From: an uncultured Dyadobacter sp.
GTDB taxonomy: Bacteria > Bacteroidota > Bacteroidia > Cytophagales > Spirosomataceae
Length of the DNA: 16,971 bases
Assembly: GCA_946481035.1 (NCBI GenBank)
Contig: CAMLNK010000006.1
Span: forward strand, 1 to 16,971
Reading direction: 5' to 3'
Both the position numbers and the translations under genes were made by a program. Shown piece by piece: positions 1 through 6,593 of the stretch; the stretch's first letter is position 1; each line of letters opens with the position of its first letter. Below the pieces are notes generated by a model. That model was not told where the DNA came from, did not search any database, and saw only the letters and a program-made list of their open reading frames with translations.

Positions 1-2
1 CT

Positions 3-356
3 AAGCGCTATTTGGACAATGCAAAGGAAATTCTGCGCGAAAAAGGCGCCAAAGAGGATGGTTTTTACCAGGATTCCAAGTATGTAAAGATGGCCGGGCA
101 TACTGCTTATTCCGGGGTCCTATTTGCATTGGACCATTATTTTGGCAAGAAAACCAAGGGCCGGAAGGATGTGGATTGGTACAAGGCCAACCTGTCCCAG
201 CAGGATAAAAAGATGTTGCAGACGTTCGTATCCGTCTATGAACAATTACACCTCGTGATGGCGTACGATGGTGTCGGAGATGCCGAGTTTATAAAGCTTG
301 GCTTTCAACGAGCTGAACTAATCATCGACTGGGTAGAGCTGCGTTCGGTAGCCTGA
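3..356 (+). CDS. DUF5618-like small helical protein, 5' end cut off by the window
   Basis: The reading frame is open from the left edge (Lys-Arg-Tyr-Leu-Asp-Asn...), so the gene almost certainly starts upstream. A TTG at 12 is the first possible start inside the window, but it sits in the middle of what looks like the first helix. About 117 codons remain. The protein is soluble, charged and predicted all-helical, with a central stretch KMAGHTAYSGVLFALDHYFG (about residues 30-49 of the visible part) and a C-terminal amphipathic helix. From memory this resembles the Bacteroidota family DUF5618, whose fold may be HEPN-like; I cannot verify this. Function is unknown. It is followed by its own terminator, so it is transcriptionally separate from the membrane protein gene downstream. 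Confidence 0.6.
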   Translation, partial: KRYLDNAKEILREKGAKEDGFYQDSKYVKMAGHTAYSGVLFALDHYFGKKTKGRKDVDWYKANLSQQDKKMLQTFVSVYEQLHLVMAYDGVGDAEFIKLGFQRAELIIDWVELRSVA

Positions 357-378
357 GCCATAGCATTACAGCATTGCG

Positions 379-411
379 AGCCGGGAGATTCAACCTCTGC
401 CCGGCTTTATT
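379..411 (+). terminator. Rho-independent terminator after the DUF5618-like gene
   Basis: The arms AGCCGGG (379-385) and CCCGGCT (400-406) are perfect inverted complements around a 14-nt loop. The loop contains a further AGA/TCT pairing, and a T-rich tail (TTTATTTAT) follows. The hairpin lies 23 bases after the stop codon, the usual place for an intrinsic terminator. Confidence 0.8.
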
Positions 412-432
412 TATGAATACAAATCACATTGA

Positions 433-1062
433 ATGGAACTCCTTCCCGAAGACGTCTACAAACTCCTTATCTCTTTCGCTCTCGGCGGGATCATCGGCGC
501 GGAGCGCGAGTACCGCAGCAAATCGGCCGGGTTACGGACGCTGATACTGATCGCGATGGGGTCGACGCTTTTTACAATTCTGTCCATTAAAATCAGCTCG
601 GATGCGGGGCGGATCGCGGCGAACATTGTGACGGGTATCGGTTTTATCGGCGCAGGGATCATTTTCCGGGAGAATAACCGGGTGGTCGGGATTACGACGG
701 CGGCGATTGTGTGGGTGACGGCGGCGGTGGGAATGGGCATCGGGGCCGGGTTTTATGAGGTGACGATCTGTTGTTTCGTCATTTCGGGCATGACGCTGGT
801 CATTCTGTCGCCGGTGCAGCAATTCATCCGCCGGAAAAGCCAGATACGGAATTACCGGCTCATGTGTGTTTACCAGAGAAAGACCCTGAAAACTTACGAG
901 AACCTTTTCAAGGAATATAACCTGAAAATCCTGCGTGGCGAACAGAGTCGCACCGGTACGCATATCACCGGCAGCTGGACGTTGCAAGGCTCCGAGAAAA
1001 AGCACGAAAAACTGACCCATCACCTGCTCAACGATCCGGATATCCTTGAATTTGATTTTTAA
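433..1062 (+). CDS. MgtC/SapB family inner-membrane protein
   Basis: This is a 209-residue protein. The N-terminal two thirds are hydrophobic, with about five membrane segments near residues 8-24, 34-53, 61-79, 88-104 and 108-127. It carries the MgtC/SapB signature: GAERE (22-26), AGLRT (32-36), then GRIAANIVTGIGFIGAGIIF (59-78) and GITTAAIVWVTAAVG (86-100). The C-terminal part (about 140-209) is soluble and resembles the small ACT-like regulatory domain of longer family members. MgtC proteins are linked to growth in low magnesium and to inhibition of the F-ATPase in some pathogens; the role in free-living Bacteroidota is not established. The gene stands alone, between a terminator upstream and a 198-base gap downstream. 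The membrane-coding half (480-760) is visibly richer in CGG/GCG than the 3' part. Confidence 0.88.
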   Translation: MELLPEDVYKLLISFALGGIIGAEREYRSKSAGLRTLILIAMGSTLFTILSIKISSDAGRIAANIVTGIGFIGAGIIFRENNRVVGITTAAIVWVTAAVGMGIGAGFYEVTICCFVISGMTLVILSPVQQFIRRKSQIRNYRLMCVYQRKTLKTYENLFKEYNLKILRGEQSRTGTHITGSWTLQGSEKKHEKLTHHLLNDPDILEFDF

Positions 1063-1065
1063 CCA

Positions 1066-1102
1066 TCAGTTACAAATGATATTAGTTTTTCATTAAAACT
1101 GA
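1066..1102 (+). other. AT-rich hairpin after the mgtC-like gene, possible weak terminator
   Basis: TCAGTT (1066-1071) pairs with AACTGA (1097-1102), and inside it AATGA (1075-1079) pairs with TCATT (1090-1094). It starts four bases after the stop codon. The stem is weak, and no clear T-run follows, although the loop itself is T-rich. It may be a 3' end structure or chance. Confidence 0.3.
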
Positions 1103-1260
1103 CATCAATCATGCCCGAAAATGAGCCGAAAAGCACCTTTGTAACGTTATAAATAGCCGGAAGGAAACTTTATACTGCAAAACAGGCATTATAGCAATAA
1201 CCCACGTCCTCAAAAGATTTACACGGTGCAAACCGGTAAACAGGATCACAGACAACAGTT

Positions 1261-2124
1261 ATGTCCGATATTATTAAACAAAAGATCTGGGAGATCATCG
1301 CCTCGAACACTTCGGCATCAGAAGCTGAGTGGTTGCAGCAAAAGGGCTCCCTGCCACGGAGCGTCGCCACTCCGATTGACCTGATGACCGCCTTCGTGGC
1401 AGCCCCCAGGTTTCTATCCAAAAAAATTATCCATACCTCCGACGCCGAAAAGGCTGCATTGAACCTTGAAATACCTGGTTTTTCAGTTGAAGGCTGGTCG
1501 CTCGTGAGGCTTAGCCGCGTATGGCTGCTCACCCAACTCGATTCTTCCAATAAAGAGGAGTATACCAAAAACATTGAAACACTGTTCGATACGGCGGAAA
1601 TGAACGAACTGGTAGCGCTGTATTCGGCATTACCGCTGCTTTCCTATCCCGATCAGTGGCTTTTCCGCGCTACCGATGCCGTGCGGTCGAATATGGGTTT
1701 TGTGTTTGATGCGATTGCATTGCACAACCCGTTCCCCGAGAAATATTTCAGCGAGCTGGCCTGGAACCAGCTGGTACTCAAAACGATATTCAACGACAAG
1801 CCTATTCATTTTATAGAAGGCCTCGGCAACCGCTCGAACGAGAAGCTCGCCGTGACGCTGTCGGACTTCGCGCACGAGCGCTGGGCGGCCGGACGTAGCG
1901 TGCCTGCGCAGGTATGGAGGCTTACAGGCAAGTACCTGACGCCCGCATTGCTTGCCGATATGCAGCATTTGTTTGATTCGGAGAAAGAAGAAGACCGCCA
2001 GGCGGCCGCATTGGCCTGTGGCGAAGCGTCGCTGCCGGCTGCCAAGTACCTTTTGGCGAAATATACCGATCTGGAAAAATCAGTAAAATCCGGCGCATTG
2101 ACCTGGGCCGACCTCGAACATTGA
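1261..2124 (+). CDS. eboA: EboA, cluster-specific protein of the ebo operon
   Basis: This 287-residue, mostly helical soluble protein has no signal peptide or membrane segment. It matches the pattern I know for EboA: PGFSVEGWSLVRLSR (about 77-91), LFDTAEMNELVALYSALPLL (103-122), then TDAVRSNMGFVFDAIALHNP, WNQLVLKTIF and the most conserved block, LSDFAHERWAAGRSVPAQVW (about 200-219). Its biochemical role is unknown, and I see no catalytic motif typical of a known enzyme. It is the first gene of the cluster, and the next gene starts four bases after its stop. The ATG at 1261 has no obvious Shine-Dalgarno sequence, which is normal in Bacteroidota. The 198 bases upstream must hold the promoter, but I find no exact TAnnTTTG there; CACCTTTG at 1134-1141 is the closest. 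Confidence 0.88.
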   Translation: MSDIIKQKIWEIIASNTSASEAEWLQQKGSLPRSVATPIDLMTAFVAAPRFLSKKIIHTSDAEKAALNLEIPGFSVEGWSLVRLSRVWLLTQLDSSNKEEYTKNIETLFDTAEMNELVALYSALPLLSYPDQWLFRATDAVRSNMGFVFDAIALHNPFPEKYFSELAWNQLVLKTIFNDKPIHFIEGLGNRSNEKLAVTLSDFAHERWAAGRSVPAQVWRLTGKYLTPALLADMQHLFDSEKEEDRQAAALACGEASLPAAKYLLAKYTDLEKSVKSGALTWADLEH

Positions 2125-2128
2125 CATT

Positions 2129-3157
2129 ATGTGCCTCAATCATAACGAAATAACCCAAAATCCTTCGCATTTCGAAGATAGCGAAGAAGCCAATCAGGCT
2201 CCCGCGCACCGCGACATCGCCTGGAACGATTACAAGGATCTCATCAAAGGAATGCGGTTTTTCGACCCGCATATCCACATGGTTTCCCGCACGACGGACG
2301 ATTACCAGGCTATGAACCAGGCCGGTATCGTGGCACTCATCGAACCCGCATTCTGGGTAGGTCAGCCGCGCACGGGCTTATCGACATTCAAGGATTATTA
2401 CAGCAGTCTGGTAGGCTGGGAACGCTTCCGCTCCTCGCAGTTTGGAATCAAACACTACTGCACCATGGGCCTCAACTCCCGCGAGGCCAACAACGAGCCG
2501 CTCGCGGAGCAGGTAATGGAGATCCTGCCGTTGTATATTTATAAAGAAGGCGTGGTAGGCGTTGGGGAAATCGGCTTTGACGACCAGACGCCCGCCGAAG
2601 AAAAATACTACCGCCTGCAACTCGAACTCGCCAAGGAAGCGAAACTGCCCGTACAAATCCACACGCCGCACCGCGACAAGAAGAAAGGTACCGAGCGCAG
2701 CATGGCCATTGCATTGGAACACGGCATCGACCCGTCGTGGGTGATTGTGGACCATAACAATGAAGAAACCGTGAAAAGCGTGCTAGACCAGGGTTTCTGG
2801 GCGGCATTTACCATTTATCCGTTTACCAAAATGGGTAATGAAAGGATGGTGAAAGTGGTAGAACAATACGGCCCTGAACGTATTATGATCAACTCCGCCG
2901 CCGACTGGGGCATTTCCGATCCGTTGGCGATCCCGAAAACGGCCGCATTGATGAAAATGCGCGGCATTTCCGACGAAACAATTCGCCTTGTAACCTACCA
3001 GAATGCCATCGACGCATTCGGCAAGAGCGGACAAATCGACGTGACGGATTTTGAATCGGGCTACGCGGTCGACCAAACGGAGAAATTTCATGGTAACAGC
3101 ATTCTGAGAGGTGGCCAGCAACCCGCTCCGGTGAAGGACTTTTTAGTGATCAATTAA
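2129..3157 (+). CDS. eboB: EboB, TatD-like metal-dependent hydrolase
   Basis: This TIM-barrel amidohydrolase is related to TatD DNases. All metal ligands expected for TatD are visible: H48 and H50 in FDPHIHM, E147 in GVGEIGFD, H178 in PVQIHTPH, H209 in VIVDHN and D259 in INSAADWG. It should therefore be an active, probably two-metal hydrolase in the cytoplasm; the substrate is unknown. The ATG at 2129 gives a hydrophilic N-terminal extension of about 40 residues. An in-frame ATG at 2252, directly before FFDPHIHM and preceded by AAAGGA, matches where I remember related proteins starting. The first ATG is kept because it sits four bases after eboA, but the start is uncertain. The 3' end is one base from the GTG of eboC, which suggests coupled translation. 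Confidence 0.88.
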   Translation: MCLNHNEITQNPSHFEDSEEANQAPAHRDIAWNDYKDLIKGMRFFDPHIHMVSRTTDDYQAMNQAGIVALIEPAFWVGQPRTGLSTFKDYYSSLVGWERFRSSQFGIKHYCTMGLNSREANNEPLAEQVMEILPLYIYKEGVVGVGEIGFDDQTPAEEKYYRLQLELAKEAKLPVQIHTPHRDKKKGTERSMAIALEHGIDPSWVIVDHNNEETVKSVLDQGFWAAFTIYPFTKMGNERMVKVVEQYGPERIMINSAADWGISDPLAIPKTAALMKMRGISDETIRLVTYQNAIDAFGKSGQIDVTDFESGYAVDQTEKFHGNSILRGGQQPAPVKDFLVIN

Positions 3158-3158
3158 A

Positions 3159-4028
3159 GTGAGCAGTCTCAAACCCTATTTGCAGCTGACGCGCCCGGCC
3201 AACCTGGTTACCGCCATCGCGGATATCCTGGCCGGTATGGCGATCGCGCAGTTTACCTTCTCGGATTTCTCGCCTGCATTACTCGTACTTTCCACGCTCG
3301 GCCTGTACGGCGGCGGTGTGGTGATGAACGATGTTTTCGATGCCAAACTCGACGCCGTAGAGCGGCCCGAGCGGCCTATTCCTAGCGGTAAAGTTCCGCT
3401 TGCCCAAGCCGCGACAATGGGCATTTCGCTATTGCTGCTCGGCATTATTGCTGCCGCTGCATTCAATTTGCAGAGCGGAATGATTGCCGTCGTGGTCGCG
3501 ATGCTCACCATTTTGTACAATCGTTTTGCCAAACACCACGTATTCTTCGGCCCGCTCGTAATGGGGATGTGCCGGGGCGGCAACCTGATTCTCGGCATGA
3601 GCGTCTTGCCCGAATCGTTTCAGCAATGGGCATTCATCGCCATTTTCCCTATCATGTACATCGGCGCGATCACGCTGATCAGCCAGGATGAAGTGCACGG
3701 CGGTAAGAAACGCACATTATATATTGCTGCATTCCTTTACCTCGCGGTACTTGCAGCGCAGCTGACGATCGCGCAGGGAAAGGGTAATCTTCTATTTACA
3801 ATTCCATTTGTATTGCTGCATGCGTGGTTCATTTTCCGCCCGCTGTGGAATGCCATGCAAAATCCCATTGGTCCGCTGATTGGTAAGGCTGTAAAAGCGG
3901 GGGTAATCTCCTTAATTGTCATGAATGCGTCGTGGTGCGCGGCATTTGGCTTGCTACCTATTGCCATCGCGGTGCTTGCATTGCTGCCGCTTTCGATGTA
4001 TTTGGCGAAGGCATTTGCGGTTACTTAA
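3159..4028 (+). CDS. eboC: EboC, UbiA-family membrane prenyltransferase
   Basis: This 289-residue polytopic membrane protein has about eight or nine hydrophobic segments. Both aspartate-rich motifs of UbiA prenyltransferases are intact. The first is N57-D58-x-x-D61 followed by D65-x-x-x-RPERPIPSG (69-77); the second region is SQDEVHGGKKRT (175-186), with D177 as the likely magnesium ligand. The stretch NRFAKHHVFFGPLVMGMCRG (121-140) is also family-typical. Such enzymes transfer an isoprenoid chain to an aromatic or polar acceptor at the inner membrane; donor and acceptor here are unknown. The start is GTG, one base after the eboB stop, with no good ATG nearby. The stop overlaps a short ATG (TAATG) that opens only a 23-codon frame. 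Membership of the ebo cluster rests on gene order. Confidence 0.9.
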   Translation: MSSLKPYLQLTRPANLVTAIADILAGMAIAQFTFSDFSPALLVLSTLGLYGGGVVMNDVFDAKLDAVERPERPIPSGKVPLAQAATMGISLLLLGIIAAAAFNLQSGMIAVVVAMLTILYNRFAKHHVFFGPLVMGMCRGGNLILGMSVLPESFQQWAFIAIFPIMYIGAITLISQDEVHGGKKRTLYIAAFLYLAVLAAQLTIAQGKGNLLFTIPFVLLHAWFIFRPLWNAMQNPIGPLIGKAVKAGVISLIVMNASWCAAFGLLPIAIAVLALLPLSMYLAKAFAVT

Positions 4029-4033
4029 TGAAT

Positions 4034-4065
4034 GGGAGAATGGAGGAACGGGAGGATGGAGGAAG
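4034..4065 (+). repeat. Purine-rich 16-bp tandem repeat, two copies
   Basis: GGGAGAATGGAGGAAC (4034-4049) is followed directly by GGGAGGATGGAGGAAG (4050-4065), with 14 of 16 bases identical. The strand is almost purely purine. It sits just after the eboC stop, inside the only sizeable gap of the ebo cluster (4029-4221). That gap otherwise holds AT-rich sequence and an inverted repeat near its right end. Confidence 0.75.
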
Positions 4066-4164
4066 GCGGAGTCGATGGTGGCTTCGGGCTAATAAATAAA
4101 TTGGACGATGGCGGGACGGGGAAAACCTGTTAATTTTAGTCTTTATATCAATGATTTTGAGCTG

Positions 4165-4191
4165 CGTTTGAACGGATAGTGCTTTCAAACG
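4165..4191. promoter_or_regulatory. 8-bp inverted repeat upstream of eboD, possible operator or leader hairpin
   Basis: CGTTTGAA (4165-4172) and TTCAAACG (4184-4191) are perfect inverted complements with an 11-base spacer. The right arm ends 30 bases before the preferred eboD start. Arms about two helical turns apart (19 bases start to start) fit a dimeric DNA-binding protein; a hairpin in an mRNA leader is the alternative. No exact TAnnTTTG promoter element is visible nearby (TGATTTTG at 4152-4159 is the closest), so its role is inferred from position only. Confidence 0.45.
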
Positions 4192-4221
4192 TTTTAATAT
4201 TAAATACCCATTTTGCGTGTA

Positions 4222-5394
4222 ATGCCAGATTCAATGCAAACCATAAAACAACGTTTCCAGGTGGAATACAACTATGCCGTATTCTTCACCCAACACCTTT
4301 TTGACACCCAGAACCCATTACTGAAAGATTTTTTTCAAGAATATACCGAACAGGGCTTTCAACGTAAAGCGCTGGTGATCGTGGACGAGGGGTTTGAACA
4401 GACACAGCCGGATTTGAAAAACAATATCCGCGCCTATTTCGCACAAAACGTGCAGCACGTACAGCTGGCGCCCGAAATCATTTCGGTACCGGGCGGGGAA
4501 GCATGTAAAAATGACCCGTCGCAGTTCGATAAGCTCGTGGAGGCTGTCGACGTTTTCGGGATCGACCGCCATTCATTTGTGATCGGTATTGGCGGTGGCG
4601 CCGTGCTCGACCTCGTGGGTTACGCGGCTGCGGTTTCGCACCGGGGTATCAAACTGATCCGCATTCCTACAACCGTTCTCGCACAGAACGATTCCGGTGT
4701 CGGGGTTAAAAACAGCATCAATTTCCACGGCAAAAAGAACTTCCTCGGCACATTTGCACCGCCGGTGGCTGTTTTCAATGACCTTACCTTCCTGCGCACG
4801 CTCGACGACCGCGACTGGCGCGGCGGGCTTGCGGAAGCCGTGAAAGTGGCATTGATCAAAGACCAGGCGTTCTTCGAGTGGATTGAAGAGCACGCGACGG
4901 CACTCGCCAACCGTGATGAAGAGGCTATGGCCTACCTCATCCACCGCTGCGCCGAAATGCATACCGACCACATTGCCGGTGGAGACCCGTTCGAATTCGG
5001 TTCGTCCCGACCATTGGACTTCGGTCACTGGGCAGCGCATAAGCTCGAATTTTTGACCAATTTTCAGGTGCGTCACGGCGAAGCAGTCGCAATCGGCATT
5101 GCTTTGGATTGTGTGTATGCTCATAAAATAGGTATGCTGGCAGAAAGCGATCTGCACCGCATTATAGATGTGCTTACCAAAGTAGGTTTTGAACTATACC
5201 ATTCAAAACTCGCTGAAAACGATAAAATCAACCTTCGCAACGGCTTGCAGGAATTCCGTGAGCATTTGGGCGGCAGGCTGACCATCATGCTGTTGGAAAA
5301 GATTGGAAAAGGAGTGGAAGTGCATGAACTGGACGCCGACATCATCGCACAGTCGGTGGATTACCTCGAAAGTTCCAAAATTATCCCTGCATGA
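4222..5394 (+). CDS. eboD: EboD, 3-dehydroquinate-synthase-like sugar phosphate cyclase
   Basis: The protein has about 390 residues. I chose the ATG at 4222: the frame can extend to a TTG at 4213, and a second ATG lies at 4234. Numbering is from 4222. The NAD-binding region has PGGE (90-93) and GGGAVLDLVGYAAAVSHRG (124-142), followed by IPTTVLAQNDSGVGVKN. The expected zinc ligands of the DHQS fold are present: E205 in GGLAEAVK, H269 in FGHWAAHKLE and H285 in RHGEAVAIG. H273 matches the second histidine of the DHQS GHxxxH motif. The enzyme should therefore cyclise a sugar phosphate or related keto-acid phosphate using NAD. It is not a normal AroB: sequence around the pocket differs, and shikimate genes are absent. 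Its last four bases overlap the eboE start (ATGA). Confidence 0.88.
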   Translation: MPDSMQTIKQRFQVEYNYAVFFTQHLFDTQNPLLKDFFQEYTEQGFQRKALVIVDEGFEQTQPDLKNNIRAYFAQNVQHVQLAPEIISVPGGEACKNDPSQFDKLVEAVDVFGIDRHSFVIGIGGGAVLDLVGYAAAVSHRGIKLIRIPTTVLAQNDSGVGVKNSINFHGKKNFLGTFAPPVAVFNDLTFLRTLDDRDWRGGLAEAVKVALIKDQAFFEWIEEHATALANRDEEAMAYLIHRCAEMHTDHIAGGDPFEFGSSRPLDFGHWAAHKLEFLTNFQVRHGEAVAIGIALDCVYAHKIGMLAESDLHRIIDVLTKVGFELYHSKLAENDKINLRNGLQEFREHLGGRLTIMLLEKIGKGVEVHELDADIIAQSVDYLESSKIIPA

Positions 5395-6593
5395 TCACGC
5401 CTTACGGACACCTTACCTATTGTAGCAACATCCATCCCGGTGAAAAGTGGGACGACCATTTCCGGTCGCTGCGCGAGAGCATTCCTTATATTCGCGAGCA
5501 ACTAGCGCCCGGTAATCCATTTGGCCTGGGCCTGCGTGTTGCCAATGAGGCATCCATCGAGCTGAGCAAGCCCGAAGTGCTGGCCGAGTTCAAAAACTGG
5601 CTCGATGAGCAGAATGTGTATGTATTTGTGATCAATGGCTTCCCATACGGCGGCTTTCACAACACCCGCGTGAAGGACGACGTACACACGCCCGACTGGA
5701 CGACCGCCGACCGCCTCGCGTACACCAAACGCCTTTTCAATATCCTGGCCGCATTACTGCCTGCCGATATGCATGGCGGCGTTTCAACTCCCCCATTATC
5801 GTACAGACTTTGGTGGAAAACCGAAGCCGACAAGCAGCAGGCCACCGAAAAAGCAACCGATCACATTCTCGAACTCCTCGACGAGCTGATCCGCATAGAA
5901 AAGGAGACCGGGAAGTTCCTGCATTTGGACATCGAACCCGAGCCGGACGGCATTCTCGACAATACCGAGGATTTCGTAACTTGGTATACCAATCTGCTGC
6001 TCCCGAAAGGCACTATTTATTTAGTAGAAAAATACGGAATCGATGCCGACGGTGCGCAAGCGCTGATTTTGAAACACATTCAACTGTGCTATGACATTTG
6101 CCATGCTGCGGTTGGTTTTGAAAAACCGGAAGATATTCTCGATTCGCTCAATGAATACGGCATTCAGGTCGGCCGCATTCAGGTGAGCTCGGCTTTGAAG
6201 GTGAATTACACCAGCGAAAGAGAGGTGAAACGCAAAGCCATCGAGACCTTCGACGAGCCGGTATACCTGCATCAGGTAGTCGCCCGCCACGACGACGGCC
6301 ATTTCACGCATTATCCCGACCTAAAAGAAGCACTCACCGACTGGAACGAAACCCACGAGGAATGGCGCGTGCATTTCCACGTACCGCTGTTTGTGAATAC
6401 CTACGGCGTACTGGACTCTACGCAGGGCGATATTGTGCAGACATTGGCATTGCAAAAAGAGAATCCATTCTCGGCCTATCTGGAAGTGGAAACCTACACC
6501 TGGGGCGTGCTGCCGGAGGATATGCAGAAGCCCATCGGCGAATCCATCGTGCGCGAACTCGAATGGGTGAAGAAAGTTTTGAATTATGAATAA
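5391..6593 (+). CDS. eboE: EboE, xylose-isomerase-like TIM barrel (metabolite traffic protein)
   Basis: This 400-residue soluble protein resembles sugar phosphate isomerases/epimerases of the AP-endonuclease-2 type. Likely metal or substrate residues are E182 in HLDIEPEPDG (178-187), D235 and H238 in CYDICHAAVGFE (233-244), Q264 in GRIQVSSALK, H328 and H330 in RVHFHVPLF, and E365/E367 in LEVETYTW. This is the ligand pattern of a divalent-metal isomerase barrel. The conserved N-terminal GHLTYCSNIHPGEKW (6-20) is, as I recall, characteristic of EboE. Database names such as 'metabolite traffic protein' come from genetic work on the cluster, not from a known reaction. The ATG overlaps the eboD stop by four bases, and its own stop overlaps eboF by eight, so D-E-F are probably translationally coupled. 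Confidence 0.87.
   Translation: MITPYGHLTYCSNIHPGEKWDDHFRSLRESIPYIREQLAPGNPFGLGLRVANEASIELSKPEVLAEFKNWLDEQNVYVFVINGFPYGGFHNTRVKDDVHTPDWTTADRLAYTKRLFNILAALLPADMHGGVSTPPLSYRLWWKTEADKQQATEKATDHILELLDELIRIEKETGKFLHLDIEPEPDGILDNTEDFVTWYTNLLLPKGTIYLVEKYGIDADGAQALILKHIQLCYDICHAAVGFEKPEDILDSLNEYGIQVGRIQVSSALKVNYTSEREVKRKAIETFDEPVYLHQVVARHDDGHFTHYPDLKEALTDWNETHEEWRVHFHVPLFVNTYGVLDSTQGDIVQTLALQKENPFSAYLEVETYTWGVLPEDMQKPIGESIVRELEWVKKVLNYE

Noticed and set aside
4028..4099. 23-codon frame overlapping the eboC stop codon (TAATG)
   Set aside because: It is made mostly of the purine tandem repeat, encodes a highly charged peptide with no motif, and the overlap alone is weak evidence for a gene.
4213..4221. 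TTG start giving three extra residues on EboD
   Set aside because: An ATG follows at 4222, TTG is a rare start, and no ribosome site favours it.
4573..5157. 194-codon open frame on the - strand inside eboD
   Set aside because: It is opposite the DHQS catalytic motifs; no start signal or known domain is seen.
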